Positions 1 to 13,334 of a stretch of 64,000 nt of DNA are shown here, in pieces. The notes beneath the pieces are model-generated. The model was not told the DNA's origin, searched no databases, and worked only from the letters and a program-made list of their open reading frames with translations. Position 1 is the first letter of the stretch. Each line of letters opens with the position of its first letter. Position numbers and translations under genes: made by a program. Source of the DNA: Lingula anatina (taxonomy: Eukaryota; Brachiopoda; Lingulata; Lingulida; Lingulidae); the NCBI RefSeq assembly GCF_001039355.2, contig NW_019774391.1:108971-172970 (forward strand). Reading direction: 5' to 3'.

Positions 1-37
1 ATATATAAATATATATATATTTTTATATATATTTATA

Positions 38-93
<56 letters not shown>
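1..93. repeat. AT-rich simple repeat and poly-T tract
   Basis: Degenerate TA dinucleotide repeat followed by a run of about 27 T. Low-complexity sequence with no coding potential. Confidence 0.9.
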
Positions 94-94
<1 letters not shown>

Positions 95-1840
95 GTAAAA
101 GAAGTGTACATTAAGATATTTAATGGTATACAATAAATGAACCAAAATGAAATCACGCTGCTCATTTACTTTTTCATTTCTTACAGGGACCACTGTATAA
201 ACTTTCCTAAAATCAATATCATGAAGTTATTGCTAAAAAAGGAAACTAGAGCTGTATTATTATCTAGAATCACAGATAGAAGAAAGATTTATTTACAGAA
301 ACATTGAATTTAGTGTATGAATTTTGTGTCATACAGATGAAAATAAAACATTGATGGCATTGCATTTGGTACTTTTTTATGTTCTTATATTGTCAACAGA
401 GATAAAGGGCTACTCAATTGGACTTTTTTACCAAAATAAATTTTTCTGGGTAAAGAGCAAGGCCTGTCCTAGCATTTGGATTCAATGTTTTATTCCATTA
501 ATTGAAGACTTTAATTAAAATGACTAAGCAGTCATAATGAATGACATTTGTGGTCACAAGCATTGCCTTCTTTTCACACAAGAAAATGAGGAGTAGTTTT
601 GAATAGCGTCCTTGCGCCATGTTTAATAGAGATGTTGCAAGTTAGCAATGGGTACTCATGGAGGCAGAGAAGATAATAATGACACAATGACCCTTATTTA
701 AGGGGTCTCTGTTGTCTTGGGGTCTCTATAGTCTGAATTGAGGAAACATAAAAAGCTTACAAGATATACATATGGCTGTGGGGGTTTTCAAACACATGGA
801 ATGCACCTCTAACAATTCATTTTAGCAGGAAAAACCTGCGGAATTGGCCTTTAATGGATTACTTTTCAATGTTTCAATAATGGCACATTATGCAAAACTG
901 CGGATAAAACTTGACAAACACATTTTGTCTAGACAGTATTCACAGAAAATCAATAAATGAAATAAGTAAACTAGACTAAACAGCAAAGGTGGCCAAAAAA
1001 CAGACACCATACAGGAAACAAAGCAGCAAAGCTGTCAAACATATATATGTCAAAGGCCCGGATCAAATGTAGTCCTATGCATAAAAAGCCCAGACCCCAT
1101 GTTTATTACGCCCTGGCTGGGCACATTCTTTATGGTGTCTTTGCATTGTTACAGCATAATGGGCAAGTTAAATAACCAAGTTAATTGGCCAAGCTGCCAC
1201 TTTGTTTGTATGGCATATGCAGGCGATGTCTTAGATCAAGGTACATATTATGATACTTACAGGTGTGGCAAATGAGATATACTTGTATTTCATTACCTAT
1301 GATTTGTAAAATACATCAGAGGATGATACTTTTAAAGATGTTGAATCTTTTAAGAAAAGACATGTAGTAACATTTACCAAGGACATGTTAAATTAAAGAT
1401 GGGCTTCAATTGTGCCTTGATCTAAGACATCCCATATCATTATTTCATTATGTACTGTACTTGTCACGTAGGGAAATATAATGCTTCATTTCTTTCGCAT
1501 AAGTAATGAGATTCAGAGATGTAATGCAGACATTTTTATAGGTTTTGTCTTAGTTATTTAGTTGTCCTGGTAGAATATTTTGTGAAAGTAAATAATAGGG
1601 TTGATAAGCTTTTAATCTAGCTACGGATGTGCTAATGTTTCAGGTAGAGAGAGAGAGAACGAAGGGGGGGATTCAACACTAAAATGAATATGCTCTCGTT
1701 CTGGTTCCATTAAGGTTTTGCTTTAAAAATGTTTCATGCACTTATGCAAAAATCACAGATGCAGGTGAAATGCTGTAGTCCAACTTTTCATACTGTTATG
1801 CTGAGAGAAAATAGAGAGGGGTAATACAAATGAAGAGAGA
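94..1840. other. No gene recognised
   Basis: AT-rich sequence. Open frames are short, lack family resemblance and have no convincing splice context. I see no recognisable gene, RNA gene or transposon here. Confidence 0.5.
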
Positions 1841-1844
1841 GATC

Positions 1845-2830
1845 TCATGAGAGTGATATCAATGACACACATTGCAATTTTAAATGGACATTAAGAGAGG
1901 TTGAGTTTCTAGGCAATCTCCCTAAAACAGTGTACAAACTGTTCCATGATGATTTAAGGTTATTTATATCCCGTAAGCCAAAATCAGACTTCAAACAATT
2001 TTAAATTAAACTGGAGGTTACCCATGTAATAAAATACAATGTTCATGGACTTTTTTTGCTTGAGAAAAAGTATAATCTGTGCTGTTTTGGTACCCTGGTG
2101 TCTCCATGATGTTGTCTTCAGATGGGGCCATAGTAATACTCCAAAGGTTTAATAGTATGCAGATTCATTGGTCCAAATGTTCACTATAGAACCTTCGGAC
2201 CAATGAGCCCTTGATTAAACTGGTGAAAATGTTACGATTTTTCGGACCATTGAACCTTCGGACTATTGAGAAGCTCCCCTACAGATCATGCATCTTGTGG
2301 TCAGACCAGAGAGTCCACACCTGAGCCAGAAGACTAATGAGAATGATATTAATGGCACACCTTCCGATTTTTAATGGATATTAAGAGAGATTGGGTTTCT
2401 AGTCAATGTCCCTAAAACAGTGTACAAACTGTTCAATGATGATTTAAGGTGGTTATATATCTTGGTAGTCAAAATAAGACAACTTAATGTAAAACTAGAG
2501 GTTACACAGCCATATAATATAACAGGCTCTTAGCCAGGGGGATTAGGTGGGTTCGAAAGAACCCCCTTTTTGCCGGGAAAAGGTCCCTTCAGGGTAAAAT
2601 TTAATCTAGGTGCACGGAGGTTTCAGGGTGAAAGGTCCACTTCTTCAGAAAATAACCCCCTTTTCAAATTGCTGGCTACGGGCCTGTATAATATAATGTT
2701 CATGGACATTTTTTGCGGGAGAAAAAGTATAATTGTCATTTTGCTGTCATGATGTCATACTAGTTGTTTTAAGGTGAAATCTGTGCTGTTTTGGTTCCAT
2801 GGTGTTCTCCATGCTGTTTTCTATACAGAC
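1845..2830. repeat. Local tandem duplication of about 280 bp
   Basis: The stretch 1845-2120 recurs at about 2335-2830 with the same order of landmarks, including a shared run around AGTGTACAAACTGTTC and the later CTGTGCTGTTTTGGT. The second copy is longer because it carries the MITE at 2522-2687 and a short extra stretch. The first copy therefore acts as the unoccupied paralogous site. A small hairpin (CATTGGTCC / GGACCAATG, 2166-2205) lies between the copies. Confidence 0.75.
2522..2687. mobile_element. hAT-like MITE with 8-bp target duplication
   Basis: A 166-bp non-autonomous DNA element. Terminal inverted repeats are ACAGGCTCTTAGCCAG on the left and, read from the other strand, ACAGGCCCGTAGCCAG on the right. 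It is flanked by the direct repeat ATAATATA at 2514-2521 and 2688-2695. An 8-bp target duplication with a CAGG-type terminus is the hAT signature (established knowledge). The paralogous copy near 2040 lacks the insertion, which supports these ends. The 60-codon open frame inside looks fortuitous. Confidence 0.85.
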
Positions 2831-3811
2831 CATCTTAAGGTTAGGCCAAAGGGTTCACCTTTGGAGCCAGAGGATGTGGGTTCTCCACCATCTGGGGACA
2901 TAAACAATACCTGCTGTAGGATGTTAAGATGCTAAGTGGTTTTAGTGGTGTTGGAGTGTTCTTTACCCCTTTGTCTATAACTACGCAAATTTTGGTGGCT
3001 TTATTTGCAATTGTCATAGTGATGGCTGAAAATTATTTTCAGGTACCTCAGTAGGTAAAATGAATTTAATTAATTTTTACATTTCCAACCCTGTTTGTAA
3101 GTATTATAAATGTGTTGATCAGCACTGTCCCTTACGATATTCTAAATACAATACATTGATATATAAAGGAGAAAATGAACTAAAGAACTCAAGTAAAGTC
3201 ACATAATGATATATTTCAGGGTATATAATATTAAACTGCACACCTGCTAAAAGTCACCTCATTTTTTGAAATGGATAAAACATGTTTCATGCTGAACAGA
3301 AAAAGCGGGTCTGTACATTACCTGCGAATGGTTTAGGAAAATTGAATGCAAAAACAAACAGGTGTATTCCAATGAACATGATTGTGATTGGATGGCTTCT
3401 TGTGTGCCGCTTCCACTAAGAGGAACACCGCGGCACTGCCCCGGTATTCAGTGAAACCTACTTGACACTTGGATGTCTTACTGCCTGATCTGGTGAGGTA
3501 AGCTTTATCACATCACTGGCATAGCCTAAGAGTAAAACTGACTTGCTACTGTGAGGTCTTACTGCCTGATCTATGTGGCAAGTTTTGTCATTAGAAAAAA
3601 AGATCAGTGCAATTTTCGCTTTTAATTTACCATCAAGTTGAGATTACATGACACATCTGGATCAGAAATATATTGTTTCCTTCATATCCAGTTGGGAACC
3701 TGTGCCTATAATATTGTGAGCATTTTTAAATATTGGTATTCATATTTCTTTGTAGACACTGGTGCTTGTTGGAAAGATTAAGAGAACTGCCATTAAAATT
3801 ATACAATTTTG

Positions 3812-3846
<35 letters not shown>

Positions 3847-5639
3847 CATGAATTGTAATTTTACTCATTTATTGTAATGACCGATGACAAAGACAGCTTG
3901 ATACATGTACGTGGTAAATTGTCTTGTGTTCATCACTTCGTATTCACTTATAATGTAGGCAAGGTAGATAAAAGGTACTACTTCTCAAATGGATTGTCCT
4001 TTGTTTTTTTAGTTGTCTTTGTACAGTATCATATATATTGTTTATGTATTTGAAAAATGCGTTATGTAGTGAGCCTGTAAAATATACAGAGTATCTGTTA
4101 ACATCTTAGTCCTCAATTAAGAAATATGATTACTACTTAAATTAAATACAAGCTAATTAATATGCCTATGTCTATGTGGAACTTTAGGAATTAGGGGTGC
4201 ACAGGATTTTGTCAGGCCATTAAATTTATTACATTGTACTCAGACAAATATTAAAATAAATATTGAATTAAATATCAAAGGCTGTGCACTCGACTCTTGA
4301 CTCATCTTCAGATAATGCTTTATACTGCTACAGAGATTACCAGTTTCAATGCTTTAAACTTTGCAAACGGAGAAGAATGAAACGACATTTTACTAACTAA
4401 AGAGTCAGAGGATAAAATCAATTTTACATTAATTGTGAGCTCCCATCAACACACCTTCCTTTTTATTATATATAAATTTCCGATTTTTAAAGAAATTAAA
4501 GAAATTTTGATAATTTGTAATATTTCAATTTTTATTTAATTATTAAGGAATTGGAATATGGAAGATGTTTTAACGTACCAATGTAACATGGAATCTCTAC
4601 TTTCTGCCTGTAGTGTTTGTTTAAGGTGCAATCTTTTTTATTGAGGTGAAAAATCCTGAAATCTATCATGGCTGCCACAAAACATGTATTTTACATTTTG
4701 CTGTCCTGTCTTGAAATCTGGCAGATTTATTATCCCAAATTAAATTCTTCATTTATTTTGGTGTATTAAATATGAAAACAGAACCCTTTTTAATTACTTG
4801 AGTTAATTTGGATTACAATATGGCTTTCAAAATTCAAAATAGCCACCAATAACCATGAATTTACATCTTTTCAACCAATAGACTAAAATATGACAGCAAA
4901 ATTCCTCATTTCATCTAAAGTTTGGATGAGTACTTATGTTTTTAATAGTGCTCATCACTATTAGATGTGTGACCATGTAAATTTATTTACAAAAAAAGAA
5001 AGATCAAATGGCCAACAATAACTGAAGACTCGGTAAAAGACACATAATGCCCCATAATAAATGCAAGTCACTCACATTTGAGCTAGGACATCACACAAAA
5101 GTTTCAAGTACATGCTAATCACTCACATTTGACATGGAAAAGAATACATTTGAGTTTATATACTAAGGCATTATGTCGCATTTGAAAGAAATGGCTGTCA
5201 ATGAGTATAAGGGACTATATATTTATAGTCAATATGATACACTCTGGCTTAAAAATTGATAGAAAATTACATTAATTTATATTCCACAAGAATGTTACTA
5301 AGATTGATTTTACTAAGCTGAAACTAACCCTCCCCTTTAGCGACTTTTATTTACTATTATATATAGCTTACATCCTATGGTCTCATTTTTTGCTTGTTTT
5401 TATTTAACTGGTGGTGGGGGTGACTGACCCAGCCATTGCCATACTAACACAGGGATTCGAAATTACTATTTCTGAGACAAGTGTTTCCATGAAAGCAGTG
5501 TAGAAAGGGCATTTTATTACATATTATTGCAGTAAAATTTATACCTGCACTGTCATGGCCATTTATGGCCATGTTGAATTTTGGAATGTAAATTTTGGAA
5601 GTAAATATAAATTGGGCAAAAAGCTTTTGAAAGCTGGCC
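2831..5639. other. No gene recognised; GA microsatellite at 3814-3844
   Basis: Long AT-rich stretch containing a (GA)n microsatellite at about 3814-3844. No frame longer than 60 codons and no domain-like sequence seen. It could be intergenic or intronic. Confidence 0.5.
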
Positions 5640-6110
5640 TCAATTGAAAACGACGTGATTCTAGTGTTTTGGCTGCAAACGCACGTGGTCTCCAGCCCAT
5701 TGCAGATGTCGCTGTATATGACCTGCTCTTAACAGTAGTTTTCCTACTGGTCTATGTGCTAATAACCGGCTTGCAGTAATCTCTTCTTCACGATGGACCT
5801 TGAAACGGGCGTTTGAATGACATTCTGCCGCTCTTTTTTGAGGACACTGGTTGTATTTATACTAGCAGCACGGTGCACTCTAAGGAGAAGGCGATCCTGT
5901 CTTCTTGGTGTGATACGCGGACACCCTGGTAGAGGTATTGGAGTAGGTGCCCCTGTTGTAGCATTTATTTGGAGGACTTTACTTACGCTTCCTGATAAAT
6001 GTTGAATTGCCTGGCGATGGCTGTCCATTTCTGGCCATTTTCTCTGAGAGCAAGAATCCCATAGTAAGCTGCGTTGCTTAGCTGTCGAACCATATCTTCT
6101 CTAAGGTACC
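5640..6110 (-). pseudogene. Decayed Tc1/mariner transposase, N-terminal half
   Basis: The minus-strand frame 5759-6028 gives a Tc1-type helix-turn-helix region: GCPRITPRRQDRLLLRV, then an STALRR-like stretch, then VSRSIVKKRLLQAGY. The first helix-turn-helix (a VRQLS...ALRENGQKWTAIARQF-type stretch) lies just upstream in another frame at about 6010-6095. After AGY the homology continues at 5640-5740 only by changing frame (HLQWAGDHVRLQPKH). At least two frame changes and a stop make it non-functional. No catalytic DDE region was found downstream, so the copy is also truncated. Confidence 0.85.
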
Positions 6111-6990
6111 TGCCAAGTTTCAGGGCGATCCCTTTGTTGCTTCTCTAAATACAGTCCAAAGTTTCACCAAACCTATGCGTTTTTATACAAGGGCAGAAAT
6201 TGCTGAAAAGACCAGCCCTGACATTTCAGACCACAGAACATGCAACTGCATGCATCAATTGTTTCGCGAATTGTGTGGTAATTAGGTAACACACCTGGCT
6301 ACACATGAAGTGACACCTCAGTTTTGGATTTAAAATAGTTAGAGAGAAAATAAATATTTTGTAGAAAATTTACTCACCAAAAAATAATATTCCATATTAA
6401 GTGGTAACCCTGTATATCATTTCATGTGTAACTAAATTGGCGGCCATTTTGAATTTTAAAAGTCATAATGCAATCTGAATTATCAAATTGTTTTAAAAAA
6501 TCCTAAGTTCAAGTTCAGTTTATTAAAAATAGTAAAGAAAGTAACTTTGATGATAAATCTGGCATCTTTCAAGTTGGGACAAGACTTGTTTTTTGGCCTT
6601 CATCTTGGATTTCAGGATTTTACATCAAAATTAAAAGGTTTCATCTAAAACAAACACTGTAGGTAGAAAGTAGTGACTGGTACATCAAAACATATCCCTC
6701 ATTCTAATTTCTTAATAGTTAAATAAAAGCTCAAAGATTAAAAATATTTAAAATTACTCAAAAATGAGCAAAAAATGGCCACCATCTTGAATTTGCCACC
6801 ATCTTTGAAAATTTTGAGGATCGTAAAGTATAGTGCAGCTCTTAAACTATAAACCTGAAATGATTTTTGAATTCCATTTACTTAATACATTTGAATTATT
6901 TAATTTTTTTTTTTTTTTTTGGTCTCAGAAATGTCAATGTTTAATCTCAGGCGTTACCATGGCAACGGCTGTAGCACACACACACACACC
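6111..6990. other. No gene recognised
   Basis: AT-rich sequence ending in a short (CA)n run at about 6974-6989, which borders the 3' end of the adjacent minus-strand LINE fragment. Confidence 0.45.
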
Positions 6991-8087
6991 ACCAGTTAGA
7001 TAAGATAAGAGTTTATTTAGCCAATTATAAAAATCGGAAATCATTTTCCATTGGAGCAATATACAGAGTAAAATAATAAAATAATAAATAAATAAATTAA
7101 TTAAGAATTTAGCTTTGAGATCAAATTAAAATGCGTCACTGCACTTGGATAAAAGCTGTTTAAAAAGCGTTTACTGCCTTTAAAAGTTAAAAGTCTACTG
7201 TTGCTTGGTAAAAAGGTAAAAAGAGAGGATGCAGGATGGAAAGCGTCTTTCATGGTGTTGACAATTCTTTTCTCCATCCTGTCCTTAAAAATATCATCCA
7301 GCTTGGGGAGATCTTGTCCGATAATCCTGCTTGCAGTTTTTACAACGTTTGCTAATTTCTTCCTTTCCTCCCCAGCTGTTCCGCTATACCATATTATAAT
7401 TCCGTACGCTAGAATGCTTTCAATTACACACCTATAAAAATTGACTAAAATAGGCACACTATCAGTAAAAGTTCTCAATGATCTTAAAAAATACAGTCTT
7501 TGCCGTGCCTTCTTTACACTCTTTACGGTGTTATCTTTCCAATTCAATTTACTGTTAAGGTGTATACCAAGTAGTTTAAATTCCTCTACCCTACTAACTT
7601 CATCATTACCAATGGTGAGTGGTACCTTTACATTCTGATTCCTTCTAAAATCCACTATCATTTCTTTGGTTTTAGCTACGTTCAAGATAAGATCATTACT
7701 CTCGCACCAGCTTAACAACGACTCAACAGATTCTCTATATGTACTCTCGTCATTATCAGTGACTAGCCCCACCAGCGTAGTATCGTCCGCAAATTTCATG
7801 AGAAAAGTCCCATCGCTTACACTAGTGCAATCGTAAGTAAAAAGGGAGTAAAGACAAGGTGAAAGGACGCATCCCTGTGGTGCACCGGTATTTAAGACTG
7901 TTATTTTTGAGCTAAATGAGCCGACTTTAACAGATTGTCTTCTATCTAAAAGAAAGTCTAAAATCCAGTCACAAATAAAAACAGGTAGCTTAAGATGGTT
8001 TAAAAGTTTCAAATATAGTTTTTTTGGCACAATTGTGTTAAAAGCTGAACTGTAGTCAATAAATAAAATCCTTGCATANAATGGCAA
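6991..8087 (-). pseudogene. 5'-truncated LINE reverse transcriptase (non-LTR)
   Basis: One open frame of 328 codons encodes the C-terminal half of a non-LTR reverse transcriptase. Visible motifs are FIDYSSAFNT (catalytic Asp of block A), GAPQGCVLSPCLYSLF, KFADDTTLVG (the catalytic ADD), then the thumb-like ...LLGIHLNSKLNW and CVIESILAYGIIIWYSG. The arrangement resembles L2/CR1/Rex1-type LINEs; the clade is not fixed. The reading frame is intact to its stop and is followed by an A/T-rich 3' tail to about 6991. It starts abruptly at the N at 8079, and sequence beyond that N is not RT-like, so the loss may be an assembly break rather than biological 5' truncation. Confidence 0.88.
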
Positions 8088-8089
8088 AC

Positions 8090-8818
8090 AAGCAGAAAAT
8101 AAAAGCCCAGGACCTAAGTTATCAGAAAAACATAGTGAATGAAAATCACTAAGGGGGGGAGGGGGGTCTACATTGGCCCATTGATTAATACTGACAGGCT
8201 GCTTGCACTAAGCACAACCAGGCCTGAAGGCAGAAACACAGATCTCCAGTAGATGACATAACATAATTCCTTAGCAAAATGAAAAGTTTGCAGCCATATT
8301 GCAGAAAATTTGCAGGACTTTGCAAGAATAATTTGTATTGCTGTAATAAGCAGGGAATTTGTAAGAACATCTTACAGATGCATACGGTATGAGGTCAATC
8401 TTATACCACAAAAACCAAATACCAGCATATAGTTTCAAATAGTTTAACTAAGAGAATTACCAAAAGACATAAAGGTGATATTTGAACGAATTTTTTTGCT
8501 AGCTTTCTATGCTCTATATAAATGGGGCAGAAAATTAGGTCAGATAAGTAGTTTAAATTTCTGACCAAAATTTTAAGCAAAGGAGCCATTTAAACCTATT
8601 TCATGGCTGATCGAGTGATTTATTAAGTTTATCTCTTGGCATGTTAAATTTACTTGAGTCGTATAGGAAACGATAGTAGAAGCGGTTTTTATGTGTTATT
8701 GGGAATCCATGCTCCACAGATGCTCGGTTCATAATTGTACATTTAAGTTTGCAGCAGGTTTACAAGAAAGTCTTTATGTTCTAGCAAGTTTTCAGTTCGT
8801 TTTTTATTCTTTTTCTTT

Positions 8819-8866
<48 letters not shown>

Positions 8867-8889
8867 TTGACACTGTATTGAGTATTCTT
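8090..8889. other. No gene recognised; (TTTA)n microsatellite
   Basis: Contains a (TTTA)n microsatellite at about 8818-8869. The minus-strand open frames here have no recognisable domain and no splice support. Confidence 0.5.
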
Positions 8890-9310
8890 TGGAGTTGTTT
8901 CTCAGCCTGCTCTGAGTACCCTGTCGTCTGCATACCTTAGATTGTTGATGTTTTTGCCATTAACTTTCACTCCATCATGATCATGATCACAGATGTTGCA
9001 TATAATAATTTCAACATAACAGTAGATATTAAAGAGATATATGGTGATGGCACACGTCACATATCCAGTGTTTTACTCTTGTACAGATTGGTTTGAATTC
9101 ACTGCATTCACTGTCTATCTTTAATGTTGCTACTTGTTCCCAGTAAAGGTTTTTTAAAATTCTTATATCTTTGCAGTACAGGTTCAACTGTACAAAGGTT
9201 TTGAAGAGGTCTTCATGTTTAAATTTGTCAAATGCTTTGGAATAATCTATGAAACACAGGTATAGATCTTACTGAACTTCTGCTGATCTTTCCATCAGAG
9301 TTTGGAAGGT
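8890..9310 (-). pseudogene. Decayed endonuclease/RT-type LINE fragment
   Basis: Reading the minus strand in shifting frames gives DLYLCFIDYSKAFDKF, a block with NLYWEQVA, and further on a GVKVNGKNINNLRYADD stretch. These are RT blocks of the abundant animal endonuclease-reverse transcriptase family, including the YADD active site. Several stops and frame changes separate the blocks, so this is a fossil. It differs from the LINE at 6991-8087. Confidence 0.8.
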
Positions 9311-9427
9311 AAAAAATGCATTTTTTTTAAAGAAAGAAAATATTGTTACAAATTATGTAAATTGTTCTCTCGCTCACTCATTCCCCTTTCTGAAACAAGT
9401 GTATTAATGATGCCCATTTTTTGTTAA

Positions 9428-10055
9428 AGCAATAATAACTCTTCCTATGAGATTCAAAATTCCGCATGAAATACATTGTAAACAACGCATGGAAATATAT
9501 TCTATTGTATTTTACCACTAAAACGGCCGTTATTGTAGGAAAACTAAAATCTGTGCTTGTCAATAGGGCTTTCGATGCCTTTTTTCCGGTCGTCAAGGCT
9601 TTCGTTGCTAATGACGTAATGGTGTCACGCGGATTCTCGCGTTCATTCGAGACCAAAATAACATGGCGCCAAAGGCATTAGTGCAGACGCAGACGTAAGT
9701 TGCGAGTTTTTGTACAGTGCATCGGATAACGAAAAGCCCAGAATGGCACACATTGTGGATATAAATGCATTTTTAACAAAAAGACGAATATATCTCATGA
9801 ATCTTATATAGTGTTGTTGTTGTCTGCTTTTCCCGCGGTTTTAAGTAGGTCACCAGTGACTTTGCAATGTCAGAGAGAGCTCCGTCAGTTAAAATCTCTC
9901 AAGAGATTTTAACAAGAAACCGTACGTTTAGGAAAAAAACCCTGAATTAACTTTGAATGCAGGAATGGGGTCGTTGACCATTGGTAAGTACAGAAAAATT
10001 GCCGTTTTTTCCAGGAAAATCCAATTTTTGGCCAAAACGAAGAGTTATTATGACT
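9428..10055 (+). mobile_element. TTAA-flanked MITE, copy 1
   Basis: A 628-bp element flanked by TTAA at 9424-9427 and 10056-10059. Ends are AGCAATAATAACTCTTC on the left and, read from the right end on the other strand, AGTCATAATAACTCTTC. TTAA target sites are typical of piggyBac-type elements, although these termini lack the usual CCY start, so the superfamily is inferred. Internal landmarks are a 26-bp near-palindrome at 9888-9913 (one mismatch in copy 1) and a conserved AATGACGTAATGG-type stretch. No transposase is encoded, and the short open frames are shared only because copies are similar. Confidence 0.8.
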
Positions 10056-10167
10056 TTAAACTTTTCTTTCTCACCTTTACTAATGTGCCTGAATTTTTTC
10101 TACTTCAAAATACCACCTTATCATTTTTTCCAATTCATTAATATTTAACTTAGCTTCTTCACATCTC

Positions 10168-10238
<71 letters not shown>

Positions 10239-10437
10239 TGACTTAAAGCCATCTTATTAGCACTCAGTAATATAATGTCACGACTACTTAGTTCAATTAT
10301 TGTTCTTGTAGATTCATTTATCCATCTTATTAATTTATCCCATAGATACTGAACAAGCACACATTCATAAAAAAGATGTTCAATACTTTCTACTTCTGTT
10401 TTACAAAATGTACGTACATTACTATCATAAACCTTAA
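10056..10437. repeat. Spacer with (TA)n microsatellite between inverted MITE copies
   Basis: About 380 bp separating two oppositely oriented copies of the same MITE, containing an AT dinucleotide repeat at about 10171-10234. No gene seen. Confidence 0.8.
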
Positions 10438-11055
10438 AATATAATAACTCTTCGTTTTGGCCAAAAATTGGACTTCCCTGGAGTAAACGGCAATTTTCCC
10501 ATACTTACCAATGGTCAAAGACCCCATTCCTGCATTCAAAGTTAGTCCAGGGTTTTTTCATAAATGTTTGGTTTTTTGTTAAAATCTCTTAAGAGATTTT
10601 AACTGGAGGAGCCCTCTCTGGCATTGCATAGTCACGCGATATCGAGGGATAACAACACTATATAACACTAATATAAGATTCATAAGATATATTCGTCTTA
10701 TTGCTCAAAATGCATTTATGTCTACAATGTGTGCAATTCTGGGCTTTTTGTTATCCGACGCACTGTACAAAAACTCGCAACTCGTGTCTGCAGATTGCAT
10801 CAGGCGTTTGGCGCCATATGTTATTTTGGTCTCGAATGAACGCGAGAATCCGCCTGACACCCAAACATCATTGGCAATGGATGCCTTGACAACCGGAAAG
10901 AAAGGCATCAAAAGCCCTATTGACAAGCACAGATTTTAGTTTTACTACAATAACAGCCGTTTTAGTGGTAAAATGCAGCAGAATATATTTCCATGCATTG
11001 TTTACATTGTATTTCTTGCGGAATTTTGAATCTCAAAGGAAGAGTTATTATTGCT
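10438..11055 (-). mobile_element. TTAA-flanked MITE, copy 2 (inverted)
   Basis: A 618-bp copy of the element at 9428-10055 in opposite orientation, flanked by TTAA at 10434-10437 and 11056-11059. It keeps the 26-bp palindrome in perfect form (10578-10603). With copy 1 it makes a large inverted repeat that could form a cruciform or fold-back transcript. Confidence 0.8.
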
Positions 11056-11059
11056 TTAA

Positions 11060-11589
11060 AGTGTAACTTATGGACCTGAAGACCTTTGCTAGTCACATTC
11101 GGATGGTCAGTCTGTCATTTTTCCTTGGGTAATCAATAGCTAAGTTCAGGGCTATTAAGTCACTTGCCTTGAATTAAGATACATGTGGCCATGAAATGAG
11201 ATTACATAAAACACCACAGGTAAATGTTGTTTAATATTGCAAATAAGTTTTCAAAAAATTATTTTGTGTTATGCCAACATTATTGGTATAGATGAATTAT
11301 TATCCTCAAACTCAATGGAGTTACTAATTTCATGTTAATACAGTAAGATTAAATGTTTGAATAGCAGCTTTATTGGAATATTTTTGGTATGTTTTCTTTT
11401 TAATTTTTTTTTCAAACACTGGCATTTTCGAGATGTGACTTTTAACTCCCATCCACATAAGCAGTTGTATTGGTATTTATGTCTTTAAACATTATGTAAT
11501 ATTATTTTATGCACTGTCATCGTTTTTCAAATATTGGGATTCTTTATGTGAATTTGAACTCTCATGGTCTTGAAACTGTAATCTTATTG
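11060..11589. other. No gene recognised
   Basis: AT-rich sequence without recognisable coding or repeat structure. Confidence 0.45.
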
Positions 11590-11757
11590 CATAGGCGGAT
11601 TGAGACCATCTTCTGGGTCTTCTGGAAGACGGTCAGATTTTAAAGTTTACATTGACGGGTATCTATTTTTTTCTGCTTGAAGACCATCAGAAATGGAGGG
11701 TGGATCAGCAAAGATAATTTGGAACTCTGTAGGAAAATATATCTGGATCCGCTCCTG
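11590..11757. mobile_element. Short MITE with GCGGAT-type termini
   Basis: A 168-bp element starting CATAGGCGGATTGAGA and ending, on the other strand, CAGGAGCGGATCCAGA. The direct repeat TTATTG flanks it at 11584-11589 and 11758-11763. The termini resemble short hAT-like MITEs, but only six bases of target duplication match. No coding capacity. Confidence 0.6.
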
Positions 11758-12034
11758 TTATTGATCATGTCACCTGTGCATGATTAAAATTCAGTGTTGT
11801 TTGACTGCATTATTTATTATTGCATCAAAATTGACAAAATGACATATTTTCTGCATCTTTATTTTCTGTTTTTTTTTTGTTTTTTTTTTGTCTGTACATT
11901 TGACAGCTTTGCTGCTTTTTCAACCAATTTGAGGATGTAAAATATTGCAGAAGAAAGAGAAGCAAATTGTTCATATTTTCTTTCATTCCAGCATAGAAGT
12001 ATAAAGTACTAAGTGTAAAATCAGCCAATCCGTG

Positions 12035-12152
12035 ATGGAATTGTTGTTCTGGCGGCTTCTTCTTCTGGTTTTGATGGAATGTGTCTTGGTCCGCCACACT
12101 GTCTCGTCAGGTAAGTAAAAGGGCCAGACTGACAGAATATATATATACCCGG

Positions 12153-12216
<64 letters not shown>

Positions 12217-13284
12217 CACTAATTAAATAGAGGGACAACAAAGACTGACAGAGCATACATATATATATATATACGTACATTGATGGACTGTTTGCCTCAA
12301 CATGTAAATAAAGGGGCCGAACTGACGGATAAAAGGTCTATACTGCATTACTCATCAGAAAAACATATTGATAATGTAAATAATTATAATATTTTTTGTT
12401 TTGTTTAATTCTATTTTTTGCTCAGGGGAGTTGAAGAGGAAATATTATGAATGATATATCAAATTTAAAAAAGGTTTTACTGTGAAAGTGAAGTAAATTT
12501 TAATTAATCTGATGAACTATACGAACGGTGATAGTGTGGACATCACAACACATTTAAGAGGATGTTTTAAATTAATATTAATACTTAAATTCCCTATGTA
12601 GCTAAATTGTAAACTGAATGAAATGTTAAGTATATGTAATTGGTTAAACAGTAAATTTCTTTTCAGCCAGTTGTGAGCCTAACTCTCACTAGTGCGCTTC
12701 AAATTGTCTTTATCTGCAATTTATCTGCAATTCATATCATGAATGATTTTACATGTTCTTAATCAATGAGTAAACCTATTATTGGACTATATATATATAA
12801 TTGGATAAATGCCTCCCCGTACACATTCCCCCATAGTGAGGGGAGGTTACAGGGTACTTAACTAGATGTTTGTGGAGGTTGAGGTAATGTTTGATTTTAA
12901 AAGCAGAGTCAGTCCACGGTAAGACCATTTCTACAGTGGCGGATTTAGAGAGGGGGGTGTCAGGGGGGGTCTTGCCACCCCCTCCCGATTGGTTTCTGAA
13001 AAAAATGACACTAATATTCCCCTCTGTTGGAATTAGATATTTACTAGCTGATTTACAGTACTAAACCTTACTAAATGGCATCATTTACCCTCTAAAATAC
13101 CAAAAATTTTCGGGATCCTTCAGCAGCCCCTGAACCCCACACCAATTTGAGGGAGGGGGGCTTTGCATCTGCAGACCCCCCTTCAAATTATCCTGGAATA
13201 TGCCCCTGGAATAAGATCATGTAAAATCATTTGTGATCTGAAAGTACTGATTAAGACCATTTTAGGCCTACTCATGCCTTGCTA

Positions 13285-13334
<50 letters not shown>

